DNA of 64,000 nt from Acytostelium subglobosum LB1 (GCF_000787575.1 NW_012236498.1:130325-194324); one strand, 5' to 3'. Shown: positions 34,879-46,978, numbered from the stretch's first letter. The notes: a model not told the origin generated them from the sequence alone. Translations and numbers: made by a program.

Positions 34879-35113
34879 GGAACCCACGATCAATCACTCA
34901 TCGCCAGTCATCACCAGTCATTGTCAGTCTATCACCCACCACACCTGTGAAGGAAAAAGGATGGAAGTCACTCACATCTTGATTTGATGCAAACTTACAG
35001 GTTCAGAAGGTAACAAAGATCATTCATTTCAAGTTCAAGTGAAGTTGACAACTTGTAAACAGATAAAGTCATACATATTATATAATATACATACATACAT
35101 ATACATTTACATA

Positions 35114-36957
35114 ATGGACGAGAACGAAGAACAACAGGGATTCTTTTGTGTTAGCCCAATAGCTTGTAAACACCTTACTGATCATACGTTGGTCAAGCAA
35201 TCACTGGATATCAATATCTTTGACAACGCCGATCGTACGTAACTAGTAGCAGTTGTAGTGGCTTGCTTGGTGATGGGATGGATAGATGGATGAATGAGCT
35301 GATGGATTGACATGTATATATGATACCCTCAAGTCACCAATCTTTCGTGCCAGTCTTGTGCTGATCCATCTGAGAATTGGGTATGCCTCAAGTGTAGATA
35401 TATTGGATGCTCAAGACATGTGAGTGGACATGCTGCCGAGCACCACACATCAACAGCTCATCCAATAGCTGCATCATTCTCAGACCATAGTTTCTGGTGT
35501 TATGATTGTGAATCATACCTCGAGCATCCTGTAAGTTGCAGCTTGGCCTTGACTTGTTGTTGTGATCCATCATGTTGACATGCCCACACTTTAATAGGTA
35601 TTGGGCGACTTCCTGGATGTATTGAACACACTTAAGTTCTTCAAGGAGAAGAGCGGAAAGCACAATGACGACTCATCTAGCCGTGTCAAGAACGAACTCA
35701 CAACAGAGACAACATCAAACTCATCAACATCCACAACATCGACCACGACAACAACAACAACTGGAGTACAAGATGATGAGTCGAGCGAGGAGGAGGATGA
35801 AGACTTGAGGACCAAGAAAGCTGGTCTGGTCGAGGCTATGCTCAAGTTGAACGTGGATAACAATGAAGGAACAACTCCAAAACACATATTGGATGAGATG
35901 ACATTGAAGGGCATCGCATCATACATCAAATCAGGCAAGGCCAAGAACATCATTGTACTCACTGGTGCCGGCATCAGTGTGGCCTCTGGCATACCCGACT
36001 TTAGATCTCCCAAGACTGGACTCTATCACAACCTGGCCAAGTACAACCTCTCACATCCCACCGATATCTTTGACATTGAGTTCTTTGAGGAGAACCCAAA
36101 GCCATTCTTCACTCTTGCCAAGGAACTCTATCCTGGTTCATATCATGTATGTATTGTAGTGAACATGGATGTAAGTGTGACACATCTTCGACTAACTCAT
36201 CCATCAATCATTGCTGTAGCCAACACATGTCCACTACTTTATCAAAATGATGTTTGACAACAATGTCTTGCTGAGAAACTACACTCAGAACATTGATACA
36301 TTGGAGAGAGTTGCCAGTAAGTAGTCAAGCTTGAATGTGTTTACATGGATGGAAGGAGGATGAGATGTTAACGCTTGCTCCATCATTCAATCATACTAGA
36401 CGTCCCAGGCGACGCACTAGTCGAGGCACATGGAACATTCGCAACTGCACATTGTACAAAGTGCAAGAAGGAACACTCTTGTGAATATGTTAAAGGTAGG
36501 AGAGAGCGGATAATGAATGATCGAAGGAAGGAGGAACAAGTATATTGACACAATACATCATTCATCAGAGCGTGTATTCAAGGACGAGACACCATTGTGC
36601 ACAGAGTGTAGCGGTGTTGTCAAACCAGACATTGTGTTCTTTGGAGAGTCACTTCCAGCAAGGTTTGGACAGATGGTGAAGCAGGACTTCCCATTGTGCG
36701 ATCTTCTCATTGTCATTGGAACATCGCTGCAAGTACAGCCATTCGCTTCATTGGTATCACTGGCACCCAAGGGCATACCAAAGTGTCTGATCAACATGGA
36801 GGTGGTTGGTGCCGGACCCTACGGTGCCTTCAGATTCGACGACGAGGACAACACCACCGACGTCAAATGGATTGGAGACTGTCAACAAGGTGTGATTGAA
36901 CTTGCCGAGCATCTCGGCTGGAAGGACAAGTTGAATGAGTTACACAGCAAACTCTAG
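35114..36957 (+). CDS. sir2A: Sirtuin deacetylase with N-terminal UBP-type zinc finger
   Basis: The protein is 482 residues from six exons: 35114-35234, 35334-35530, 35598-36146, 36220-36316, 36400-36495 and 36569-36957. All phases fit. Residues ~15-105 form a UBP-type zinc finger (CQSCADPSENWVCLKC, IGCSRHVSGHAAEHH, FWCYDCESYLEHP), a module that binds the free C-terminus of ubiquitin. A Ser/Thr linker leads to a class I-type Sir2 domain (~200-460). It has VLTGAGISVASGIPDFR for NAD binding, NYTQNIDTLERVA, the catalytic His in VEAHGTF, zinc cysteines CTKCKK and CTECSG, and GTSLQVQPFASL. The enzyme removes acyl groups from lysines using NAD. The same two-domain layout is known in dictyostelids, and the symbol rests on that memory. 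Confidence 0.88.
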
Positions 36958-37133
36958 AGGAAGAGGGTTATGATGACATTGATCGAATCAATCAAATACA
37001 AGGCCGTGCATTACACGTCAATGACCTTGGCGTTGTTATTTTGTACAGTTGTTTGTTTACATGTAATAAATTAGGATGAGGAGATACAGTGACATCGATT
37101 GTCAACCAGAGTGTATGTGTTGTAGTGCAGTTC

Positions 37134-39092
37134 CTAAGGCTCTCGGTTATGACTACTGCTATGACTACCATTGCTCACACTCCCACTACTACTTGGCTTT
37201 GTAGTTGATGGTGAAGAATGGTTACTACTACTACTGCTGATGCCACTGACGCTGTTGTTGTATGTTGTTGTTGTTGTTGTTGTTGTTGATGAGGATGAAC
37301 CAGGTGATATCAGTGATGATATAGTGACGAGTTCAAAGCGAGCCCTAACCTCATCGAATGAGTTAATGTTCATAGAGGATATCTCTTGTAGCAATGCCTT
37401 TAGCTTCTTGATCACAGTGGGGAACATCATGTAGGTAGCGTCCAACTGAGCCCAAATATGATCCATCAGCTTGAACACCAAAAAGTACAGTTCCTCAAAC
37501 GCATAGTTGGTGTCCCTCGACATGGCACAGAGCATCACCATGAAGCTTGATGTCCAAAATGGTGTCCACCAAGGTTGTTGTAAGGACTCTGTCATTGAGT
37601 GTTTGGAGTGAGTGAGTTAGTGATCGAATGATGACAGGAAACTAACATACCTTCACTTATATCCAATATCTCAAAGAGTAGATTGGTGATATTGATGCCG
37701 GCTGTGGCAAAGGGATAGTCCCTGTGTTGTTCGAGGATTGAGTCGACCCATTGTCTGTGATTCTTGACGAGATATATTAGGTTTAGGAGTCCTAGCAGTC
37801 CCATGCCTCTAAAGTCCCTAGCGGGATTGTCACTCTGGAAGCCAAACGACTTCCACATGTCAGATCGCTCGGCAAAGGGCTGGCCTGGATAGAGGTGCAT
37901 CCAGAGCTCAGCGAGATAGGCCACGTGCTCTGGATTGTTGTTGTCGTATTGTGTCAGACGATATTTTTGCAGCTGTTTCATCTGTTGTGATTGTTTCGCC
38001 GTCAGCTTCTTTGATCGATCGATGTGTGAGCCCAGTATCTCGAGCAACTCGGTCGACTCTTGAATGGTCTTGAGTATGTATATCGATGTCTCCTTTGTGT
38101 TCCACGTGAGCAGGATCTTTCCACTGCTCTCCTGATCCTCGTTGTTGTTGTTGTTGCCAGATGATGATGATGCGTCGGTCGCCTGAAGGTGTTGGCCTGT
38201 TGTTCCATTATAAGTGTCTGCCTTTTTGTTTGACAGACTTAGTGAATGTACTCCAGATGTGGCGCTGGAGACTGTGGCACGACCACTATGATGATGATGA
38301 TGGTGATGATGGTGATGATGACCATTAGAAGGTTGATGATTTCCTCCTGACAGAGATTCCTTGCGCTGGCCTCCAAACCTTGATAGGAAGCTTGCATGAT
38401 GATGATGTGATTGTTGTTGAGAAGGAGCGGGAGCAGTCGAGGACTTGTTGAATAGCGATGGATCGGATGTTGTACGTCGCAGAGGTGACACGCCCAGACT
38501 CCAAGTGTTATGTCTGACACGCTCAAAGATCGAGGGTCGAGATGATGGCACTTCAAAGTTGGTCTTTACAGAGAACAACTGATGAATGGATTTAGTGGCG
38601 ACCAGGGTGTGTAGTTCATATATCGGATTGTTGTTGCAATCCATTGTTATCTGTATTCTTCCACCATTACATGCATTGTCCATTGGCACATCTGGCAACT
38701 CCATTGATTGAGTGCATCGATAGAATGTCAGCTGACTCATCTCATCAATCTCTATCAATATCGTATTGTCTCCATGTTGTGTGTAGAACTTGTCGCCCTG
38801 TAATCTCAACTCTTCAAGTTCAGCTTTTAACTATATCATTCATTCATTCATTCATTCTTTGTTAATCATTCATTCATTCATATTGGTATGTAATGATGTA
38901 CCAATCACCAACAACTATGATACATACTTGATTCAACTCCTTATTCATTTCAATCAATCTGTTCTCGGAGTCTTCAGAACTGTTGTCATTGATACTCTTA
39001 AAGTCCTCTTCTTGGATGTGCTTTCGTTGATTCTCAATCTCCAGCTTGAGGAACTCTTTCCTGTCCCTTCTTTCCTTGTACTTCTCAGCCAT
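37134..39092 (-). CDS. ELMO domain protein (Rac-GEF partner type)
   Basis: The protein is 599 residues from three exons: 39092-38928, 38830-37651 and 37588-37134. The phases fit. The first 70 residues are a charged coiled coil (EKYKERRDRKEFLKLEIE). A region similar to a PH or GRAM fold may follow. The ELMO/CED-12 domain spans about residues 390-560, with YLAELWMHLYPGQPF, WKSFGFQSDNPARDFRGMG and LLGLLNLIYLV. The tail is Ser/Thr-rich. ELMO proteins pair with DOCK-type exchange factors to activate Rac, or act as GAPs for Arl proteins. Dictyostelids have several (elmoA-F), and this one is not the long ELMO1-like form. His and Ser runs fill the middle. Confidence 0.87.
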
Positions 39093-39764
39093 CCTTTAGT
39101 GAACGCGCGAATGAGTGAGTAAGTGGAGTGATTTTATAACTATTATCTCTATCTGTACAAGTGATAAGAGAGTACTTTAAAGTTTAGATTGGTATCGATC
39201 GTGGGTTGTTGTTGTGTTTGTTGTCTTTGTGTATGTGTGTGAGTGTGTGTGTGAGTGTAGTGTTTAAGTGTCAGCAAGTATGTGCGTGTGTTTGTGTATC
39301 TGTTTATCAACAGGTGTGTAAGTGTGGTTAGATGGAAGGATAGAAGTGGGGTCAGCATTACTAAACAAGTCTGACGATTATTCCTTGTGTCTCGACTCAC
39401 TACTGCTTGATATTATTTGAATTACAACTTTGCAATACCATTGGATGCCCCGATTCATTCATTCATTCATTCATTCATTCAATCACTCAATCATTAATGT
39501 AGTCTGGTCAGCCAGTCATGCCATTGATATTGAAATAACAGTGAACTTCAAAAAGGAAATATCCTCCTACATCTCCAGCCATAATACAAAACAATAGTCA
39601 TTGCTCGTCATTGTGAGAAGAGATAATACATTTATCTGTATATCCTGGTTTGAGTTAATGTTTGGAGTCGAATGAAAAATGAATGAATGAAATACTTTGA
39701 CTTTGAGTCACTCACTCTCACTTTCCATCCACCACAAAACAACAACAAAGAGATAACAATAATA
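39093..39764. other. Divergent intergenic region with a (TTCA)n tract
   Basis: No coding signal was found in these 672 nt. They hold a TG-rich stretch (39222-39300) and a (ATTC)7 tract at 39453-39480. Confidence 0.5.
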
Positions 39765-40155
39765 ATGTCTAAATACGTAGTAACACTGTTTACACCTATT
39801 GCCATTGGTGTTGGTATCACATGGTTGTTGATGAGAGATGAGAACAAGGATATAAGTGTATGTATCGTTGAATGTTGGAGAGGTAGATGTTAACTACTCA
39901 TGCTCCATGTACTCATACTTCATGTACATATAGGACTTTAAGAAGGAACAGGGATCAACTTATCGCAAGTTCCACGAGAACAATGAACAGATATTCAAGT
40001 ATATTCAAGAATCAACAAAGAGCGACAAGATTGTACACTTTGCAAAGGATGACGAGATTGCTAAACAGGTGCCTGTGAAGCCTGTAACTGCTCAGACTTC
40101 AAAGCCACCAGCAACAGCACCAACAACGACTAAACCTCAAGATAAGAAGCAATAA
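39765..40155 (+). CDS. Small single-pass membrane protein, possibly mitochondrial
   Basis: The protein is 104 residues from two exons, 39765-39857 and 39934-40155. Residues ~5-22 (VVTLFTPIAIGVGITWLLM) form one transmembrane helix. The rest is soluble: DFKKEQGSTYRKFHENNEQI and then a Thr/Pro/Lys tail ending DKKQ. The layout of a short N-terminal anchor and a charged helical domain is typical of respiratory-chain assembly factors, such as CBP4/UQCC3 or small COX factors. That is inference only. Confidence 0.65.
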
Positions 40156-40174
40156 GGCTGCGCTCAATTCATAA

Positions 40175-40256
40175 TGAACAAACGAACGAACGAATGAACG
40201 AACGAATGAACGAACGAATGAACGAACGAAAGAATGAACGAGCGAGTGAGCGAACG
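40175..40256. repeat. Degenerate GAAC/GAAT tetranucleotide repeat
   Basis: About 80 nt of 4-nt units occur with a higher-order 12-nt pattern (gaacgaacgaat, repeated three times, then decaying to gagcgagtgagc). It lies in the 121-nt gap between two convergent genes. Confidence 0.85.
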
Positions 40257-40276
40257 ATGCTTAATGTAATAATCAA

Positions 40277-42566
40277 TCATGGTTGCACTTGATTGGCGTT
40301 AGACTGCTGCTGCTGTTGATGCCTATGTACATTGGTTGACAGAGGCCATGACCTGATCAACTTGTCCATGCCTCCAGTGTATAGTCTCGACTCAAGGTCA
40401 CCGCATGCAGCAGATATGTGCATGCAGTTGATAGCAAACGGAGCATGTCCTTCAAACTCTTCAATACATATTCCACTCTGATCAGACAGACATCAATGTT
40501 AGTTATTTAGTTATTTAATTCATTCAATCACTTTGGAACTTACATTAATGTCATATGACTTCAAAGCACCATTCTCACCTGCCACGTAAAGTACATCATT
40601 TTGATCATCCAACAACATCTGTCTGATTGCCACGGGCACAGCCTCAAAGTACAACGTCCTGGTGCACTCATTGCTCTGATGTAGATAGTAACCTAGTGTC
40701 AGTCAATCAACCACTCACTCTCAATCAATCATAACAACATACATTGGATAAATCCCAGAACTTGATAGATCCATCGTTGCCCGCACTGATTAGCCTGTTG
40801 ATGGCGACACTATATATGATTGATCGAACCCATCCTTGTTGACTCCATATGATGTTGATACAACGTCCAGTCTGGAAGTCCCACTGTCTGATCGAGGTGT
40901 CTGACGACGAAGAGAACAGCCATCCGCCATGATGATCCACCGATGACACCCATCCACTATGACCCAAGAACACTCGTTTGAATGATTGATCATTGATCGA
41001 TGCCACCCTTATCGTCTTGTCATCAGAGAATGTCACAATCAACTTCTCGACAATTTTCAAACCATTGATTAGACCATAGTGTCCAGTGAATGTCTGCAAT
41101 GTGTTGAATGTCTCGCCATCGAGGCATTGAGCAGTCTTGTCATGTGATGCCGTGACCAATGTTGGTGTGGCGCCGGGATCCTGGCTCAGGGCATGCAGTC
41201 CCCAGACCGCACCTCTCTTGTGTACATACTTGGACTTTAACAATTTGGCATCGACTACACTCCATTGTTTTATGGACTTGTCAAGGCTGGTAGAGTACAG
41301 TGTGTTGCCATGTGTAGTCAACGCTGTAACTGCATCAAAGTGACCTTTGTATCGCTCCAATGGTGGTGTGGCCGCCTTCTCACTCGCACTCCCAGTCACC
41401 GGTGAGGACTCGGCCAACTCGCGAACATCATCAATCATCCATAATCCATAGTCAATGAATCTTTCTCGCTTGCTCCTATGTCCAATGATGCAGTTGTTAT
41501 GTATGATGACTGGCTCGATGTTGGCGCGTTGTGGCAGCTTGAGATTGAAGTATGCAGTGCCATTGGGAAAGGTTGTGCGGGGAAGTTTGAACACGCGCAG
41601 TTTACCCGTTTGTGGTGCGCCAGACACTGCGGGCGTGGCCAACTCCTTGAGGAACTTGCGCATTGATATCTGATCGTCGACGATTGGGTTGAGGAAGGCG
41701 ATGACCTGCTCCATGTATGAGATGCTAGTAGCATTTGATCTGATGTAGTAGAAGCCGGCACAGACGTCGTCGTCATCCTGCTGTATGATCAGATCAATGT
41801 CGCGTTGGTAGTCGATACCTGCCGCATAGGCGGCCTGCTGGAATGCGGTAAAGGGGTCGCTCAGCCAAACAATGTCCGTGTCAGTCCACAACACATTGTA
41901 GCCTCGCTTGAGCACGTCCAGCACGACCAATGGCTTCTCATTGCATATGGCGCGGAAGCCAACACCGCCGTATGACTCTGGCTGCTCGCCATACACCGTG
42001 TCGGACGACACCACCTTGCCGCCCGTGAGCATTGCGGCGGCCATATCACCAACACTTGTCATTGGTCGCTCGACAGCCTCCTTGGCCATTGACTTCATGG
42101 CCATGTTGTACTGTTGGCTCACATGATGTGCGATCATAGTTGACGACGAAGACGACGTGGTCTCCATCAGCAGCTGATGGATACCAGCATCAGCGTGGCA
42201 GTCCTCACATACACATCTCGCACATTGATCGCAATAGTTCAGCAGAGTCTTGGCATGTTTGAAGCACTTGTTCAACACGGCCCTGTTTGAGAGATTGATC
42301 GCGTTGATATCTTTGAGTTTGAAGAATGTCGCAGACTTGTCATCCAATGCAAACAACATGAATCTCTGATTCCAGAGTTGATCAAAGGTTTGTCGCGTTG
42401 TTGTCGTTGTCGTTGATGACCACGTAGTCGTGGAAGTTGACGTATCCTGGTTTTGTCCGGGTCCGGACAACAGATGTCGTTCAATACTGGTGATCAAATT
42501 GAGTGTAATGTCTCTGAAGCCATAGTTGCACATCAAAACTACCAAGTCATTGTTGCCTGCATTCAT
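40277..42566 (-). CDS. agtA: Cytosolic Skp1 alpha-galactosyltransferase AgtA (GT77 domain plus WD40 propeller)
   Basis: There are three exons, 42566-40743, 40692-40544 and 40477-40277, about 724 residues. The N-terminal half is a nucleotide-diphospho-sugar transferase of the GT77 type. It opens with NDLVVLMCNYGFRDITLNL, has LVVLDVLKRGYNVLWTDTDIVWL with the metal-binding DTD (~230), and later QISMRKFLKEL and FPNGTAYFNLK. There is no signal peptide or membrane helix, so it is cytosolic. The C-terminal half is a WD40 propeller (GHFDAVTALTTHGNTLYST, GHYGLINGLK, GHSGWVSSVDHHGG, SAGNDGSIKFWDL). This odd pairing is the hallmark of AgtA, which adds galactose to the Skp1 glycan in the oxygen-sensing pathway. 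The exon 1-2 junction is off by one base with the obvious GT-AG sites. Either a non-consensus donor (GTTATG) is used or one base is wrong. Confidence 0.87.
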
Positions 42567-43098
42567 TGTGTATGTGTATATGTGTTTGGGGGTATGTCGA
42601 TGAGTTGACTAGTCTGGAGACGACTGTCGGTTGGTCGCGCAAATGAATGAGTGAGGCGTGGGGTGTGTTGTCAAGTCATCGCAGCGTCGACAAGTACTTC
42701 TTAGTCAGGGATTGGCTGCCCGATTGGGATACAAAGAAAATTGAATAAAATGAAGTTCCCTGGTGACCCAGGACTCCCACCTTTCCACTTTCATTCATTG
42801 AGTGGGTCTTGTGCCAAGTTGTGTCCGGCTTGTGCCACACGAGGTGTCTGTTGTTTCTTCTCACCTTTATTTGTATATCTAGTTAATTACATTATTATTA
42901 TTATTATTGCAATGAGTTATTCATTCTCATTCATGTAATATAACACACACAAACACACACTACATTTATACAGTTAATAATACAGATAAGTATTAAACTA
43001 TAGTAACAGTTCTATTTTTATCAAGTATGTATTCTTCTTCTAATTCCTTGTATGAATGATTGATCAATCCCGACACTCTTGTTCCAGAACAGAACACC

Positions 43099-43131
<33 letters not shown>

Positions 43132-43621
43132 ATCATATAAACACACACACATACACGAACTCCAATGGGCAGGCCATCTGAACCCTAACCAGGGTTGTTG
43201 TAAACAATTTGGGTCTAACCCACCACACTCACTTCAACATGCGCTTCCATCTCAACACTTCTTTCGCTCAACAACCACATTCGCACCACTTCCAACAACA
43301 CAATATATATGACGACACACTTCTCAACAACCATCTAACTCATTCATCTTATTAGTTAACTCCATCTTCACACACACACACACACTATCATACACATACA
43401 CATTCTCTATCTGTTGTACAAAGTGTAGGTGATTAGTTATCCACTTACTTGTGATCATCATCAATCAATCAATAGTCAACCAACATCACCTATCACCAAT
43501 CAATCAATCAATCAAACCAATAACTCATCTCTAATCTTTACACCAATCAATCAATCAATCATATCCATCTCTTAGATTTACAAACAACTACGATATATAA
43601 TTACATCACAATCAGATAAAG
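42567..43621. other. Long divergent intergenic region with CA tracts
   Basis: This is 1055 nt with no convincing gene. It contains (CA)n tracts at about 43103-43131 and 43371-43384, AT-rich parts, and TCAATCAATCAA repeats near 43463-43560. Confidence 0.5.
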
Positions 43622-44725
43622 ATGGATGGAAAGCTTAATACTATAAGGTTGATGTTCCCAGATACTTCAGCAGATGGTGTTATCAATGCTCTAAAGTTGA
43701 ATAACTGGAACATGGAACAGACAATAGACTACCTGTTGGCACAGTCAGAGGCAAGGGAGATAGAGAACAAAGAACAGCAACAACAGCAACAGCAGCAGCC
43801 AGAGCAACAGCAGCAACAACAACAACAACAGCCAGCTCAAGATGAGAATGATCGTATAGTTAATGAGTTTGTTATGTTGGAGCAGTCCATTCCAGAGCAG
43901 GTCGAGGCAATCATGAAGCAAGTCGAAGAGATGAAGCAACTGCAAGAGGATTTGAACAACCAACAAATGATACAGGATCAACTATTACAACAAATTCGTG
44001 TACCAGAGCCACAGCCAGAACCTCAACCAGAGCCACAACCAGAGCTACAACAGTTAGAGCAACCAAAGATAGAGGAGGAGGTAGTTGTGGAAGAGGAGGA
44101 GCAACTTCCATCACTGGTCCATGTGCCAGAAGATGAGAGTGTACATGGTACGCTTCATTCTCAAGAGGTCAGCGAGGCCATTGAACGTCTGAATGATATT
44201 ATCAAAGAGAACCCAGATCTCCAAGAGTGTCTGGTGAAGACTGATGACCTTAACAACAACAACAACAACAACAACAATGATAACAACAACAACAACAATA
44301 ACAACAATGACAACATAATCAATGAAGAACTTAGAAAGAAACTTAGTGCAGACATTGGAAAGGCGATCGAGCATTTGGAAAAGGTGGTCAACTCCTCACG
44401 AGAGAAGACTGGTCAGACACTCAAGTACCTCAAGGAGGAGATCGAGTCATGGAACATTAAGAACGGTTTCCAGACCTTCACCTACAACTTTAGGAGAGAG
44501 TTGTCACACTTCCTCGACTCCTTTGCCAACTTTGTATCGCCGGCACCAGCCACTCCCGAGGAGAAGCAGGCCCGTGCCGAGAGACGCTCAGAGTTGGAGA
44601 AGAAGCTCCAGGAGCTGAGGGAGCAGAATGCCAAGCTGTCCGAGGAGAGACGTATCGCCATAGAGAAGATCGAGAAGTTTGAGAAGGATGCCGCTGCCCA
44701 ACAACAACCAGAACAAGAACAGTAG
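43622..44725 (+). CDS. CUE-domain coiled-coil protein with poly-Gln and poly-Asn
   Basis: This is a single exon of 367 residues. Residues ~3-40 (LNTIRLMFPDTSADGVINAL, NNWNMEQTIDYLL) fit a CUE/UBA-like ubiquitin-binding domain, with the MFP and the late LL in place. Then come Gln-rich and Pro-Glu-rich linkers, a poly-Asn/Asp stretch (~215-235) and a strongly helical C-terminal third. That part has a distinct central motif, GFQTFTYNFRRELSHFLDSF, and ends in a coiled coil. I cannot name a wider family. It probably links ubiquitinated cargo to some partner, which is inference. Confidence 0.75.
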   Translation: MDGKLNTIRLMFPDTSADGVINALKLNNWNMEQTIDYLLAQSEAREIENKEQQQQQQQQPEQQQQQQQQQPAQDENDRIVNEFVMLEQSIPEQVEAIMKQVEEMKQLQEDLNNQQMIQDQLLQQIRVPEPQPEPQPEPQPELQQLEQPKIEEEVVVEEEEQLPSLVHVPEDESVHGTLHSQEVSEAIERLNDIIKENPDLQECLVKTDDLNNNNNNNNNDNNNNNNNNNDNIINEELRKKLSADIGKAIEHLEKVVNSSREKTGQTLKYLKEEIESWNIKNGFQTFTYNFRRELSHFLDSFANFVSPAPATPEEKQARAERRSELEKKLQELREQNAKLSEERRIAIEKIEKFEKDAAAQQQPEQEQ

Positions 44726-44965
44726 TTTGTTAGTTAGATAGTTAGTTAGTTAGTGTGAGCCAGGTACCAGGTTGGTCTTGGACACATTACAATGGATATG
44801 TATATATATGAATAACCCCGAGCCATTCTCCAAGGCTGGCTAGCTGGTTGTCATTGTTCCAGGCTAGCCAGGTGACTTAATAAATAGGTTGACAACCATC
44901 CTTTATATTTATTACCCTACAACAAGTTGGTTGGTCGGACCATGGTTCGTCCATCGCGCGATTGA

Positions 44966-46978
44966 TCACAGAGGAAGCTCTGGCTCCATGATGACCTGAT
45001 GGCCCTCTCTTCGCAGGACAGACATCCTCGAGGATGAATGTGCTGACAATGCCTTGTGAACCTTTGGTGAGAACTGATTGGACGCAAGTATGAGTTAGTA
45101 CAAGGTCCTTGCCACGACAACGTTGTGCTGGCAATACTTACAAAGAAATCATGATAGTCGAGATGAGTCTTGTCGTCTGCCTTTCGAAGTCCACGACCAA
45201 GCTTCTGTAGTGTCATGTTGGGGTCCTTGCCTCCAGAGGCGTTGATGAGGTGGTGAATGCGAACGTCCACGCCAACGTAACCAATGGCCGAGAAGATGGC
45301 CACGACCTTTTCATTCTTGCTGTGCTTTAGCTTGTTGAGGACAAACTCTCGAGTCTCCACGCCGTCGTCACCTTTGACCCAATAGGCATCGGGGATGAGT
45401 TCGGACAGTGCATCGCCGTGTGCCAATCGCTTGACCAAGATCATTATCCTACCCGTTGGTATGGACTCGACCAGTTTGGCGATCGACTGATTCAAATGTT
45501 CATTCTCTGCTACCAACCTTGACTCCACGTCGTGGAAGGAAGTGATCGTTGTCTTTCTTTGGAGCTCTGTCAAGAGTGTTTGCTCATCCAGGTCATCGTC
45601 TAATGATGTCTCAAGGTCGTCGTCCACATCAAGCTTGTCTACGTCCACGTCCTCGTCCGCTGCCGCCAACTGTTTGTCTTCCACCACCTCCTCTTCCACA
45701 GCAGGAGGTTGATCTCCCGCTATGTTCTTTGGTTTCTTTGGCTGTACAGGGTAGTTGATTGGATAGAAGTGGATATACGCATTTGATAGAATGTCGACTA
45801 TGATTATAAATGGTTAAGTGAGTCAGTGTTGGTTGATTGATTGTTCATGCATGTGCGAAAGACCTACTCTTTGTCAAGTCTTGAGTTGATATGTCACATA
45901 GTAATGTTCCAAACACAGAGATGATTCGATGGTTGTGCACTGGGTCACCAACCTTGAATGGAGTGGCAGAGAATCCAAATCGAGAGTATGCATTATCAAA
46001 CATTTTGAATGTCTGGCGCGCTGATGGCGAGGCAAACTCGTGCACCTCATCTACCATCATCACCTGGGCGCTACGACAGAGATCGGCGATCTTGTGCGCC
46101 GACTTGAGTGTTGATATTGTGACGCGCGACGGCTCAAAGTAGTCGCTGGACACACGACCAGGTTGACAGACACCCGTCGCCTTCAGACTGTCGTAGATCT
46201 GAGTGACCAATGATCGCTTGGTGACAAGGATGACAACAGTGACATCATCTCCCAGCGCCTTGATGAGTGATGCCAATATCATTGTCTTGCCACCGCCAGT
46301 GGCACACTTGATGATGCCTCGATGATTGGCCAGCGCAAAGTTGATCGACTCAACCTGGAAGTCGTGAAGCTTAACCGTGGGCAATAGTAGACTGTCATCC
46401 ACTCGCTTCGACTCTAGGTCAGGTGGTTGCAGGTCAAACACTCTCAGGTGAGCGATATCATCTTCTGTTGCTTGATCGTCTGGTGATGTGGTTGCAGTGG
46501 TCTCTGTGGCTGGCTCAACCTCTAATTGTGTATCTTTGGCAGCTGCCTTCTTGCGTTTAGTCTTTGTCACTGGCTTCTGAGGTATTGGTGGTGGAGGTGG
46601 CAACTTGATTGAATGATCCCAGTTGGAGTATAGCTGTGGCAGAGGGTTACGCTCATCGATGCGATTGTACTGAACGTCGAGATCATTGAGTTCGCTAATG
46701 ATGATGGGCAGCAGGCCTGTGGCGAAACGTCCGACCTTGGGCGAGAAGAATGACACCTTTCGCGGATGATGAAACATCTTCTTCTTTGGCTGGAATGGCG
46801 AATGTGTCTTTGCCTCAAAGAATGTCATGCGTCTATGTATCGTCTCCAATATCACAGGATCAGCATTCATCATAAAAGAGTGTCCATTTGTGATACGAAT
46901 GGTTGGTCTATAAAGTGACTCCAACGTTCGTTGTTGTTTTGATGTACTGGTCATAAAGCGTCTCATCATCGTCATCAT
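44966..46978 (-). CDS. UvsW/XPB-like superfamily 2 helicase, probably mitochondrial
   Basis: The protein is 624 residues from three exons: 46978-45868, 45797-45142 and 45073-44966. The phases fit. The N-terminus MMTMMRRFMTSTSKQQR is basic and without acids, like a mitochondrial presequence. Residues ~45-115 (FQPKKKMFHHPRKVSFFSP, then GRFATGLLPIIISEL) resemble the substrate-reading N-domain of T4 UvsW. After a Lys/Pro/Thr linker the helicase core shows LHDFQVESINFALA, Walker A ATGGGKT (~222), VILVTKRSLVTQI, motif II VDEVHEF (~307) and FGFSATPFK (~333). It then shows VAIFSAIGYVGVDVRIHHLI and motif VI QKLGRGLRKADD. An acidic insert (~395-425) sits between the two RecA lobes. UvsW-type enzymes remodel branched DNA. 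A nuclear, intron-bearing copy with a targeting signal suggests a role on mitochondrial DNA, which is inference. Confidence 0.8.

Noticed and set aside
39453-39480. Regular ATTC units considered as a CRISPR-like or regulatory array
   Set aside because: It is a plain tetranucleotide microsatellite without spacers. The same tract occurs in many gaps and introns here.
43103-43155. (CA)n tracts considered as a possible telomere-like or Z-DNA element
   Set aside because: This is an ordinary dinucleotide microsatellite in a long gap, with no other support.
44966-46978. UvsW-like helicase considered as part of an integrated phage or virus-like element
   Set aside because: It has three GT-AG exons, host-type low-complexity inserts and a targeting-like leader. 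Its neighbours are all host genes, with no viral hallmark gene nearby.
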